NCBI RefSeq assembly: GCF_032062135.1
Contig: NC_092859.1
Coordinates: 35,705,299 to 35,769,298, forward strand
From: Pyxicephalus adspersus
Taxonomy: Eukaryota > Chordata > Amphibia > Anura > Pyxicephalidae
Direction of reading: 5' to 3'
DNA length: 64,000 nt
The notes beneath the pieces are model-generated. The model made no database searches. It worked only from the letters and a program-made list of their open reading frames with translations, and was not told the origin of the DNA. The position numbers and the translations under genes were made by a program. Positions 1 through 10,492 of the stretch are shown piece by piece. The first letter of the stretch is position 1; each line of letters opens with the position of its first letter.

Positions 1-292
1 AAGTAAAGTAGGAGACATACATTTTTGCAGTGCCCCAGAATGGGAACCCCTGTGTCCCTATATTACAATATACAGACATACATTCGCTGCCCTGTTAGAA
101 GCAAGGGTTGCTTCTAACAGGGCAGAACCCACAGGACATCTTTTGGAGACTTACGATAATGTTTCAACTATGTACTACATATTTATGTTGATACTTTTAG
201 GAAGAAGTGAATGTATGTCTGTATATTGTAATATAGAGACACAGGGGTTCCCATTCTGGGGCACTGAAAAAATAATGTCTCCTACTTTACTT
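1..292. repeat. Long inverted repeat (foldback element) with a nested hairpin
   Basis: Bases 1-85 and about 207-292 are near-perfect reverse complements, sharing for example GTGCCCCAGAATGGGAACCC and its complement, so the DNA can fold into a stem of about 85 bp. The spacer holds a second perfect hairpin at 87-125. It lies in intron 1 of the ric8b-like gene, about 730 bp past its first exon. It is probably a MITE or foldback element. The left end may continue outside the window, so no target-site duplication could be assigned. Confidence 0.75.
87..125. repeat. Perfect hairpin, 18-bp arms, 3-nt loop
   Basis: The arm CTGCCCTGTTAGAAGCAA is followed by GGG and then its exact reverse complement. 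It sits at the inner edge of the left arm of the surrounding inverted repeat and has no counterpart in the right arm. Confidence 0.9.
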
Positions 293-604
293 TTTATTAT
301 CATGTACCAAAAAAAATGTTTTAGGAGTTTTATATATGCCGTTAAAGTCCCATTTCTCTGCACATATCAATTTAGCCTACATTTGCATGTGGGCATTTAA
401 TACAATACGTTGAATGTTCACCAACCAGTAAACCCTTTATTTATTTGTATGAAATCCCCTCAGCATGTCACAACTAGGGAAGGTCTGAACCAGGAACAAA
501 AATGACAGCTTGTCATGCAGTGTGTACACAGGCTTTCCAGTGATCACAGATAGCAGGGTACTATATGAGTTACTGACAGTCCCAGTGACTGTACATGGGT
601 CTAA
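293..604. other. Intronic sequence without recognised features
   Basis: This is ric8b-side intron 1 sequence between the foldback element and the minisatellite. I see no exon, repeat or regulatory motif that I can support. Confidence 0.5.
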
Positions 605-1009
605 GTGACAGCACAGTGCAGATGGAGGGATGGCACACTGTGTGTATACAGTGCAGGCAGTGATGGGGGATGGCACACTGTGCAGGCAGTGATGGGGGGG
701 ATGGCACACAGTGTGTATACAGTGCAGGCAGTGATGGGGGGGATGGCACACAGTGTATATACAGTGCAGGCAGTGATGGGGGGACGGCACACAGTGTGTA
801 TACAGTGCAGGCAGTGATGGGGGGGATGGCACACAGTGTATATACAGTGCAGGCAGTGATGGGGGGATGGCACACAGTGTATATACAGTGCAGGCAGTGA
901 TGGGGGGATGGCACACTGTGCAGGCAGTGATGGGGGATGGCACACAGTGTATATACTGTGCAGGCAGTGATGGGAGGATGGCACACAGTGTATCTACAGT
1001 GCAGCACAG
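605..1009. repeat. Minisatellite, about 10 units of 40-42 bp
   Basis: The repeated unit contains GGCACACAGTGT, then TATACAGTGCAGGCAGTGA and a run of 4-7 G. About ten units can be counted. Two (near 670-698 and 908-936) are 28-29-bp deletion variants lacking the central TATACAGTG block. The G-run length differs from unit to unit, as expected for slippage. The array starts 12 bp inside the first intron of the ric8b-like gene, next to its splice donor. The long open frames across it come only from the repeat periodicity. Confidence 0.95.
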
Positions 1010-1020
1010 TGAGTTGTTAC

Positions 1021-1104
1021 CTGCTCATTGTAGACCTTCAGGGTTGATGCTGTCTCCTCCAGGTTCCCCGGGCGGACCCTCCCCAGCACAATGTCCAGGT
1101 CCAT
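1021..1104 (-). CDS. ric8b: RIC8B-like first coding exon (partial gene)
   Basis: RIC8B is a cytosolic chaperone and guanine-nucleotide exchange factor for G-alpha subunits of the Gs/olf class. This exon encodes 28 residues, from the ATG at 1104-1102 (MDLDIVLGRVRPG...) to ...LKVYNEQ, and ends in phase 0 at a GTAACA donor (1020-1015). The human RIC8B start as I remember it has the same 28-residue spacing up to a Tyr-x-x boundary and shares M-D, the V-R-x-G motif and the final L-x-x-Y. A TAA stop lies in frame 27 nt upstream, and this is the first ATG after it. Position supports the call: RIC8B follows RFX4 in the same direction in mammals, as here. The remaining exons are left of the window. 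A start of the related RIC8A is less likely because of the synteny. Confidence 0.72.
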
Positions 1105-1480
1105 GTCTGTGCCGGAAGTAAAGGGAACTTACAAATAAACTACAACCAAATCTCCTTTCTTTACATAGTCACACAGCCTCTGGTACTGCGCATGCGCCAA
1201 ATTCCCCAGCTCTACCACACCTGATTATTGCCGCACTGCTCCACCTAACCTAATCCTTCATAAACAGTCTTCGGCTATAACTAACTTGATCATACGAAAG
1301 TCCACCTAGCTTGCTGCTAAGCTCCCTCCTACTCATTGTAACCATTGGCTGAAAGCGAGACAATCGTCCCTGCAGTGCGCATGCTTCCTTTCTACGTAGA
1401 TATCCCGTGCAACGGACGCCATTTTGTCGAAGCTCAAACCCTGTTTATTTGAACGTTGATTTACACAAATATGGCGCTGT
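1105..1480 (-). promoter_or_regulatory. TATA-less promoter of the ric8b-like gene, possibly bidirectional
   Basis: This stretch is richer in CpG than its surroundings. It holds an ETS/GABP-type site (CCGGAAGT, 1112-1119), a perfect NRF1 palindrome (TGCGCATGCGCC, 1187-1198) and a second NRF1-like half (TGCGCATGC, 1376-1384). It also has an inverted CCAAT box (ATTGG, 1344-1348) and two YY1-like cores (GCCATTTT at 1418-1425, ATATGGCG at 1470-1477). This set is typical of TATA-less housekeeping promoters. Such promoters often fire both ways, but no plus-strand gene is recognisable to the right. The transcription start is not resolved. Confidence 0.7.
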
Positions 1481-2989
1481 ATGTGCAGACAGAAAATTAT
1501 TGTGGTAGCGGATCAGAAAGTTAAAATAAACTTTATTATCAACATTATATAGTGACAACAAAGTGTAGGAGTGTTACAAATGCTAAAATAATCTTCCTTC
1601 CACTCATTATTTGTCTTTTCAGGTGCCTAACTTTAACTCCTTCCTTCTTGATACCCGATATTCGCCTACCACCCTTCCTCTTTTATAGGTATTAACCCTT
1701 TATTCCTGCTGCCTTAACCCTAACTACAAGTGAACAACTTACAGATCATTCATAATGCACTGATGTGTGCATCTGGCCTTCAGGTGACCTCCTGAGCCGC
1801 TGGTGACCTCTTGAGCTGCATGTGACCTGTTTTGAATAGGTTTTGCACTTGGCAGGTTTAAAGCAGAAATAAACATTATTGTGAGCTGGATTGTTGCCTT
1901 ATTATCAGTATACAACGCACAGCATACAGCAATAATGACAGTTTAGGACCCTACCATCATCTTTGCCACTGACTTTCCTGGGGTCCACCACAATCTGCCT
2001 TTGGGCAGCCATTGATGGTGTAACTGTTACATTGTCTCACCATTATCATTACCATTTAGTCTGTTCTTGGTGGTTCTCAGAATTGTGCCCGGTTCTATAC
2101 CACATATACCGCGAGATTTCACCTCGTCGTGCCTTTTTATATTTTGACCTATGGTGCTATGGACGGCATTTCCTCCAACACTTATTCCTGCCCATCATGG
2201 CTACATTCCCATATCATACCAACCAGTGTAGCCATGCCCTATTCTCGATTGATTGCTATGAATACACATTAAGGTGCAGACCACATATGTTATCCCCTCC
2301 CCCAGCGAGCAGACATGTACAGGCAGCAGGTATAAAAGCTTTACCCCAATAAATTGATGTTCTGGTTTTGTGTGCAGGAGGACAACAAATGTTTTTTTGG
2401 AGCCCTGGAGTTCATGAAATGTCTTGCTTTCTTTCCTCCCTGGATACATGTGCTTGGATATCTAGAACTGTAAAAAGATGTTAAATTACGGCTACAGGAC
2501 TGAGATGATTCCTACAGGTAATACGTTATATATGAGCAGCCTCAGGGTACTTCCTGCTCAGATCTCAGGGTCATCATCACATCTTCCGGTCTGTATGTCA
2601 GCGTTAAAGGCTGGTTTTGGCTAAGGATTGGTAGGGGAATCTCAGGCTGGCCTAGGGGAGAAAAAAATAATAAATCTGGCCCTTTTCTGTGCAGTGTAAG
2701 CAAAAAAAAAACACCAGGAGATTTTTTCTTCTGCCAACAAACCTCAACCTCTTTGGGACTTTTATATTTTGACTTTATTCCCACTAAGTTGATTTTACTT
2801 TTCATAAAGTTGGAGGTGCTAAAACTGTGTGACATGAACAAAATGTGGCCCTAGGTGGCCCTATATAGTACTGACCATGACACTCTATACATTGTACATT
2901 ACACAGTAATGGCTCCTCTACATTACATTCCTGCTAGTTTAATGCAAATCCTCTTTTGGATAGGATTATATCCAAAAATAAATCACTAG
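1481..2989. other. Intergenic sequence, nothing recognised
   Basis: This is the space between the ric8b promoter and the first repeat. There are no splice-bounded open frames and no clear repeats. The open frame at 1963-2352 (+) has no recognisable protein features. Confidence 0.5.
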
Positions 2990-3270
2990 GGCAGCAATTC
3001 TTGAATTTTTTTTATCCTTTTGGTCTCAGGGAACCCTCTGCTATTCTTACTTCTTATATTCTTACTTCTTATATATGCTATTCTTATATCCACAGCTCAC
3101 AGTATATTAGTGTGGAGATCAGTGAGAAGAATGCCTCTTACACTGCTGGCTGGTGAGAAGAATGCCACACTCAAAAAGATCATTAGTATCAGTTATACTG
3201 ACTCGAGAGTCACAATTTGCACATTGCTCGAGGAACCCCTATCAAGGTCTGGAGAAACCCAGCACTAGGG
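2990..3270 (-). mobile_element. hAT-like interspersed repeat, copy A (reverse orientation)
   Basis: Its reverse complement matches the repeat at 5749-6085. Shared blocks include the GGGTTTCTCCAG region, CTTGATAGGGGTTCC, and internal segments around the sequence preceding GTGAGAAGAATGCC. It is diverged and its outer end is ragged, so it is an old copy. Confidence 0.6.
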
Positions 3271-4375
3271 TAATAAATGACTATAAATTCTTGCTTGTGG
3301 TATAGTATTTATTATACATTATAAATAGTTATCAGTACTGTGGCATATGTGTACTGTGTGTAAAATGAGTAGATTAGATTTAGATTTAAAGTCAATTTTT
3401 TGTACAAATTTAAAAAAGCTAATGCAGTCACCCCATTGAAAGACTAGCTACATGAAGTATTATACGTTTGGGTTCCTAGGTAAAGGTAAAACTGCAAGGT
3501 TGTATATCGATAAATTTGTGAAGAATTAGGCGCTCTGTCAAAGGTTTATTGCCGTGTGTGTCCATGCTGCAGAGATCCACTGCTTCTAATTTTCCTGGTG
3601 CCCATAGTCACCAAGGAAAATTAAAGGAATTCCAACATTTTGAGTTGGGGACATCCTTTCAGAGGAGGTGAGGAAAATTCTTCAATCTGTCCAGTGACAG
3701 CTATCTGGGATGACATTTTTATAAAGCAATTACAACGCTTTTACCAAGCTCAATGCACCAGTTTAGGTAGATTTGGCATATTATGAAGTATGTGGAAGGA
3801 AAGTACAGTTGATCTATTTCACCTGCTATGCAGCAAACGTTGTCCTGTGCCTAGTATGAGCAAAGCATAAGAATCACTTTAAATATACATGCACATGCAT
3901 TTTACATTATTGTGCAGGGTCATTAAAGGGTAAAGTATCACGATCGTTATTGCCTACTTAAGGTAATATTACTTACAGAGTATAAATTACACTCTTGACA
4001 CAAGTCCCAGGCTTTTCCCCTTTTGCTTTGTGTTATAGAAAAGAACTTATTATACTTTATACAGTCACAGTAATCCCTTGCAATTATCAGAAATAATTTT
4101 TAATGTTCTAGAGTTCTAATAAAAGCTGACATGTGATTGGTTTTATAGGTTACTCAACACCATTACCCTATTTTTTAATAAAGCCATAACAGGTGGTCCC
4201 TGGGTTACATACGAGATAGGGACTGTAGGGTTGTTCCTAAGTTGAATTTGGATGTAAGTTTGAACAAGTACATTATTTTAATAAATGCAATTAGGACAGA
4301 TGTTTGTCTCAACATATTATTAGGCAATGTGGTGTCAGTTACTGTGCAGTTACTGTACAAAATCCTCACTGTGAG
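3271..4375. other. Intergenic sequence, nothing recognised
   Basis: AT-rich single-copy-looking sequence with no supported gene, RNA or repeat. Confidence 0.45.
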
Positions 4376-5425
4376 TTAACCACCTGAGCGTTACACTGAG
4401 GTCTAGATTTCTGTACCAAAAGTGTTCCACTGTTTTTCATGAAATTTTTTTTTTAAATTGTANNNNNNNNNNNNNNNNNNNNNNNNNNNNNNNNNNNNNN
4501 NNNNNNNNNNNNNNNNNNNNNNNNNNNNNNNNNNNNNNNNNNNNNNNNNNNNNNNNNNNNNNNNNNNNNNNNNNNNNNNNNNNNNNNNNNNNNNNNNNNN
4601 NNNNNNNNNNNNNNNNNNNNNNNNNNNNNNNNNNNNNNNNNNNNNNNNNNNNNNNNNNNNNNNNNNNNNNNNNNNNNNNNNNNNNNNNNNNNNNNNNNNN
4701 NNNNNNNNNNNNNNNNNNNNNNNNNNNNNNNNNNNNNNNNNNNNNNNNNNNNNNNNNNNNNNNNNNNNNNNNNNNNNNNNNNNNNNNNNNNNNNNNNNNN
4801 NNNNNNNNNNNNNNNNNNNNNNNNNNNNNNNNNNNNNNNNNNNNNNNNNNNNNNNNNNNNNNNNNNNNNNNNNNNNNNNNNNNNNNNNNNNNNNNNNNNN
4901 NNNNNNNNNNNNNNNNNNNNNNNNNNNNNNNNNNNNNNNNNNNNNNNNNNNNNNNNNNNNNNNNNNNNNNNNNNNNNNNNNNNNNNNNNNNNNNNNNNNN
5001 NNNNNNNNNNNNNNNNNNNNNNNNNNNNNNNNNNNNNNNNNNNNNNNNNNNNNNNNNNNNNNNNNNNNNNNNNNNNNNNNNNNNNNNNNNNNNNNNNNNN
5101 NNNNNNNNNNNNNNNNNNNNNNNNNNNNNNNNNNNNNNNNNNNNNNNNNNNNNNNNNNNNNNNNNNNNNNNNNNNNNNNNNNNNNNNNNNNNNNNNNNNN
5201 NNNNNNNNNNNNNNNNNNNNNNNNNNNNNNNNNNNNNNNNNNNNNNNNNNNNNNNNNNNNNNNNNNNNNNNNNNNNNNNNNNNNNNNNNNNNNNNNNNNN
5301 NNNNNNNNNNNNNNATGTGCACAGCGGGACCATGGAGGTAAGGCTGTGACAAAATTACGGGGTTAACCATCCTAGCCATTTTTTTTTGCCCAACCTTCGT
5401 ACGGGCATACCGGCTAGGTGGTTAA
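4376..5425. mobile_element. TTAA-flanked DNA transposon interrupted by the assembly gap
   Basis: The left end reads TTAA then CCACCTGAGCG (4376-4390). The right end (5409-5425) is the inverse, so its complement reads TTAA-CCACCTAGCCGGTATG. A TTAA duplication with terminal inverted repeats is characteristic of piggyBac and Kolobok-type elements and their MITEs. The interior is almost entirely unsequenced, so autonomy cannot be judged. The gap probably failed assembly because of internal repeats. Confidence 0.65.
4463..5314. other. Assembly gap (852 N)
   Basis: A run of N inside the TTAA-flanked element. Open frames reported across it are artefacts. Confidence 1.
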
Positions 5426-5748
5426 TCACAATCAAAGCAAAAAAACAAAGCAAAAACCAAATTCTTTATGGAGCCTAGACACTCATTAACTTCTGGAGCA
5501 AACTGTGCTTTGATATTCAAAAAGAAACAACTGCAGAGTTTGTCTCGGTCTTTAAAGAGTTACAAGAGCTTGCAGAACAGCAAATTACATCTGCAATTCA
5601 TGTGAACCGCTACCTCCCCCTATCAAGCCTTGGTCCTGCACACCAACGAGCCAGGAAGCCCCGTTCGTATCTAGATGGCGTCCGTATGTCAGACCTAAAA
5701 TAATTGTGTATTACTTAGGCTTGACATCTCTAGTGGCTACCTCTAGAC
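5426..5748. other. Intergenic sequence, nothing recognised
   Basis: Short unremarkable stretch between two transposon copies. Confidence 0.4.
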
Positions 5749-6085
5749 CAGTGTTTTTTCACCTGGGTTCTTCGGTTCTTCCAGAGGTTGATAGGGGTTC
5801 CTTGATCAATTTGAGTTTGTGCCTCTTAGGTCAGTTTAACTGATAGCAATGATCTTTTTGGCTATCTGTAAGGGTCATATTATTCCCACTGGCCAGTAAC
5901 CTAAAATGCTTTTTTTCTAATGACCATCATACTAATGTTCTGTGAGCTGTGGATTTAGTAATAATAGCAGGGGTGCCTTAAAATCTGAAATTTATTTCAA
6001 AAGGTTCCCCTATGTTAAAAAGGTTGGGAATCCCTGCTGTCGAAGAACCATAGGGTTTCCACAGAACCCTGGTTGAAAAGTACTG
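5749..6085 (+). mobile_element. hAT-like nonautonomous element, copy B
   Basis: It begins CAGTGTTTTTTCACCTGGGT and ends in ACCCTGGTTGAAAAGTACTG, an imperfect terminal inverted repeat of about 27 bp starting with CAGTG/CAGTA. The start fits hAT-type ends, but the flanking 8-mers do not match, so no target-site duplication is visible. The same family lies inverted at 2990-3270. Confidence 0.6.
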
Positions 6086-6152
6086 CCCATGCCTCATCAT
6101 CTGAATTTTCAGAATAAATCAACCACCAAAAATATATATTTCCAATAAACTG

Positions 6153-6158
6153 TTTATT
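6153..6158 (-). terminator. Candidate distal poly(A) signal of rfx4
   Basis: The minus strand reads CAATAAAC here, and the following 50 nt include a GT-rich stretch (TTTTTGGTGGTTGATTT), the usual downstream element. Other AATAAA matches lie nearer the stop codon (for example near 10113-10118, 8254-8259, 6314-6319 and 6247-6252). This one has the best context, but the true 3' end is not proven. Confidence 0.4.
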
Positions 6159-9100
6159 GACGTGAATACTCGCTTCACAACAGTACAAATAATAAGTTGT
6201 TTTTTTTCACTTGCAATTGGCACAGTTACCACACTGGCTGCTAGGAAATTTATTATCTACACATAATAGATTGCTCAGATGTTATATAAACCATTTATTA
6301 ATGTCTTACCCATAGGGTAATAAGTCCGTTTTATTTCCTCAGTGCGTTTCTTTAAAATTTGGAATACATTCATGTTAATGCGTTCTAAAAAAAAAAAAAA
6401 ACTCACAATGCTACAAATTAGACACAGAAATGTCTAAGACAAAGGTACATTACAAAGTTTGTACAACTGTGTTAAATTGCAGTTTTTGCAAGGCACAAGA
6501 TTGTTTGCCAAAAAGTATCATTGTGATAGTTTGTGGTTTACAGGTACACCATGTGTGCAAATTACAATATATACACTTTTTCCATGCTGAGTTTAGAAAA
6601 TTAACAAGCAAAAATAATGAAATTTAAATGGGCGTCAAGTAAATCTGATTAAATAAATGTCTTTACACAATGCAATATATTGTATTAGATATTTGTGTCA
6701 TGTGATCTTCATTTTGGCTCTGCTCATTAACCACAAAATTTGTACAAATTAATGTGATCCATTTTCGGTAACAAACGGGCATCAACCATTTGTACACTTG
6801 AATCCATCATCACATTTCCTAGGTTTGTAACAGGTAAGTTGTATTCAAAAACATGTTTACAATTATGGGAGAGTGGGAAAAATGTAGACCATCTGTCAGG
6901 TTCTTATTGCTTTTTCTGTCCCTGCTGGGGAGATTCAATTTCTTATCCTTACTATTATCACTAAAGCAAGAGGTCATCAGCTCTGTCACCTGAGCAAAAG
7001 GTAATAGAGGGCACCAAAATGCAGGGTACAGCAACAGAGAATCCTAGGGTGTCAGAATTGGTTAGGTCAATGTTTCCTTTTGCTAAAAGAAATCCATATA
7101 TCTTCAGTTGCCTTTATCTACTTTTTGTTTTATGATATAGATTTCACTTATTATATAGTTACATAGTTCATGTTATGATTATCTATTTTTAATCATATGA
7201 AATCTGAATTCCCAAGATTTTTGACAAGTTTCATTTAAATGTAACCTGTACTAAATGGGTAACGTATGAATATTTGTTACATAGCTAAATACTTTTTGAT
7301 CTTCTGACCTGCACCGACATGCAGAAAAAAAATTCAGTGAAGTCCAAACTTTTAATCTGCATACATTCAGATCAGTGCTAAAAAACATTAAAGCAACTCA
7401 ATCAGCATAGTCAGGGAGCAAACATTTTAGGGAGAGAAGGCAGCCATGATTGTTAATTTAAATAAAAACAGCAATGGAAAAAAGGAGTTGATTTATAACC
7501 CACCATGATCAAACAGTACACAATCTAAATCCATAATGTCTCATAGGTTTTCCACAATGAACATTTTAAAGGCCATAATACGGGGAAAGCCACAATGAAT
7601 GAATCTGTAGAAACAGAAACTTTATATTTGCTTTTCTAAAATATGAACAAATCAAGTACTGTTTGATTATGGTGGGCTACAAATCAACTCTTGCTTTTCC
7701 ATTGCTGTTTTTTATTTAAAAAAAGTCCTATGATTTTCTTACCAACATTTGAGTAAAATCTCAGGACCAATCTGACGGACCAATACGGAATTTAAATAAT
7801 TCTGCTGTTGTAATTATGTTATAACCTTTTGATAGAAGTGCACTACTGACTCTACAGAGTGTCAAAATTAACAATCTTTAAAAATAAATTAGCAATACAT
7901 AGACCTTCTAGTATACCAAGCTCCTATATTTCTTGTGATCTGTATATAGTGGATAAATAGATATATATAGCATCATTGAAAACTGTGTTGACTAACCATA
8001 AATCGAACTGAGAATTTAAAACTCCAATTAGTCTGTTGAATCTGAAAATTGGAATTTCATTGGTTGTTGTAGTCCTTAAATGCAGGTCTTAGTTATTACA
8101 TGTGTAAATGAGGACCAGGTAGCTACAAATAACTATTAGACAAAACATTATAGATGTAAAACCATATCAATGAGAGGTAAAACCATTAGAATGCTGTGGC
8201 CCCACTATGGCCTACAAGGATGCTAAAAGTTTATGGCATTTGTTAAGCTCAATGACATTTTATTTGTGTTATCAGCTTGCAATGGAATGCATGTGGTTGT
8301 TTCACACTGCCAGGGCAATGGGGCAGATATATGAGCTGGTATTTCTACTGACACTTGCTCCCTGTGTATCTATCTATCACTCAAAACTATTGTTACAAAG
8401 ACAAACATGTTTGTGTCCTCCAAGCACGTACTGATATCTGTCAGGCAGGTACCAAAGAATACGGAGAGATAAAAAAAGCTTTTTCTCCTGAAACTGTTGG
8501 CCTGAAGGAGTCTGTCCTGGCCCATCAGCATAGACAAACCAGAATTGGAGCTTTTGTAGATGGAGTTCAGGGCTTATCTAGGTGGCAGTAGTTTAAAAGA
8601 TTATTCAGATTTCATTTATAAGGACATTAAAATCAATTTGATCTTATGACCTGCTTTTGACCTGCTTCAAGGGGGTTTGCATCACTATATACTTGTAAAG
8701 GAATGCAAAATCAGTCTGAAGGAAACAGAAGCTTATCAACACAAGCATTTACACATATTTTATGGATACCTAATGGCTTTTTTTCTTTTGTAACTATCTC
8801 CAAATGCACTTACTCATATATCATTAATGTTAAGTCTAGCCACTTCCTCAACTGCAGTTTAAGTTTAAAATATGGATTGCTCAGTTCATGGTCCAGCTGG
8901 GAAAAGCTATTAATGTCCCTTTGCAATGAAGACCATGCATACAGATGGATATAAATGTCACAGACTACAAGTAGATCCCAGTAATGCACTATAAAGATGA
9001 ACCCAGTGAGAAAGCTGTTTCACAAGCTGATATAGACCCATGTGGTGTTTTACGAACTCTCTGGTCTCATTTTTTGTTCTGTAGGGATTAGGCCTAAGTT

Positions 9101-10222
9101 CCATGTTCTCCTTAATTCTTCACAAAAATAATACACAAAGAGTTCTCTGCATACCCCCACCCAGTGTTACTCTTATGCTTGCTTCAACATTCCCGTGCAA
9201 CTCATTAGCAAAGGAACTATATACTTTCCAAGGGTCAAAGAAACCACCACTTAGTGATTTTCCAACAATTTAGAAAATGGCTTTTTGTGATACTGAGCAG
9301 TTCCACACACCTACTCCTTATGGTTTATCTGCCAAGGTACCAAAACACAACCGAAGAGATTGGCGCGTCCTCTGAATATAAGGCCATGCAAGTAACTCGT
9401 TAGGCATTGCATATTACTAAAAACCGGAAACTCATGAAGACCAAGGGGTATGTTAATTCCATTGTGGGTTGGATTCAAAATAAACTGGATTTTTTAAAAA
9501 AGTGGATTTAAAAAAAAACTTTCCTATTAGAAAAAAGCAAAATTTTGGCCACCCCTCCTTGTTTATATAAAAATAAAAGGGCTAACGTACCACAACGCAC
9601 CTCTAACAAGATGTGTTTTTTTCACTCACAATGCAGCACACCCCCATGCACAGAATGTTCACATGTGTGCATTATGATGCAGAGAGTGCACTGGGTACAA
9701 TAAGGTGTCATTTGTTTACTAATATGAGCAGACCATAAAAAAAGTTGTTGACCTTAATAGTCAGAAAGGTTCAGCTGCAGAATTAAATCATAAAACAAGG
9801 TTCTGATGACCTGTGAGTATAAAACAAGAGACCTCATGATCAAAACTGTCTTAAAAGAGAACAAATCAGCCTCTACCTTTCAATGTTTTAGAAACATATA
9901 ATGTAGATGCTAAAATGTTCTATTGGCAGCAAGAACAATTCATTCCAATGCTTCCAGCTATGATGCTCACAGCCAGAATGGGACGTATTTATTGTCCAGA
10001 ACTGGAACCACACAGGATCATATAAACAGAAATAATTAACATTTTGAAGGCACTGTTTGGCCCCCCATAGTGCTCTAAAGTAGCAATAAATTCTTTTTCT
10101 CTACAAGGACTTTTTTATTAACTGTACATGTCCATTTGTTTTAGCTATGCCTTTTTTACAAACTGGTTCTTATAATTTTAGAAATAGTCCTAAAAGTTCT
10201 GAAGAGTTCTTAACTGCACGAT
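6159..10222 (-). other. Candidate 3' UTR / downstream region of rfx4
   Basis: About 4 kb between the rfx4 stop and the best poly(A) signal. No open frame looks like protein and no LINE tail is present. It contains a strong inverted repeat at 7456-7720. Without transcript data I cannot say how much is transcribed. Confidence 0.35.
7456..7720. repeat. Inverted repeat, arms about 65 bp
   Basis: The arm at 7456-7519 (containing AACAGCAATGGAAAA and GAGTTGATTT) is the reverse complement of 7656-7720 with a few mismatches and small gaps. The spacer is about 135 bp. It resembles a foldback MITE. If it lies in the rfx4 3' UTR, the transcript would form a long double-stranded stem. Confidence 0.8.
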
Positions 10223-10492
10223 TCACTTGGCCCAACCCGTGCTCGCCTCCCCATTTATGTAAGCAAAGCCAGGAAAATGCTGCATATGTTCATATTCTGA
10301 GTTCCTTCGTGTAGCCAAGGACGTGTACATGTCGGTAGAGCTACCGTATCTTCCAGAGTGCATGGAAGGGGAAGAATAGCAGCTGTTGCTTGATGCCACA
10401 TCGGGCCAACGTGGTGCCACTTGACTTGGATGAAGTCGGGGAGTGCCGCTCATCAGACAGGGCTCCATACGCGTCTGGCTGTTAAAAGGGTA
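10223..10492 (-). CDS. rfx4: rfx4 coding exon 18 with stop codon
   Basis: Residues 642-730 ([20 protein letters not shown]...), ending [20 protein letters not shown] and STGWAK with TGA at 10225-10223. The acceptor is CAG after a run of 18 T on the minus strand (10514-10497). Confidence 0.97.
   Translation of the reverse strand, partial: YPFNSQTRMEPCLMSGTPRLHPSQVAPRWPDVASSNSCYSSPSMHSGRYGSSTDMYTSLATRRNSEYEHMQHFPGFAYINGEASTGWAK

Noticed and set aside
437..1007. Several long overlapping open frames rich in ITACTVYTLC-type repeats
   Set aside because: They are translations of the 40-42-bp minisatellite in several frames, not proteins.
4437..5379. Three ORFs of about 300 codons over the gap
   Set aside because: They consist almost entirely of unknown bases.
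6135..10222. A separate gene between rfx4 and ric8b
   Set aside because: Open frames here are short and not protein-like. A long rfx4 3' UTR or plain intergenic DNA is simpler.
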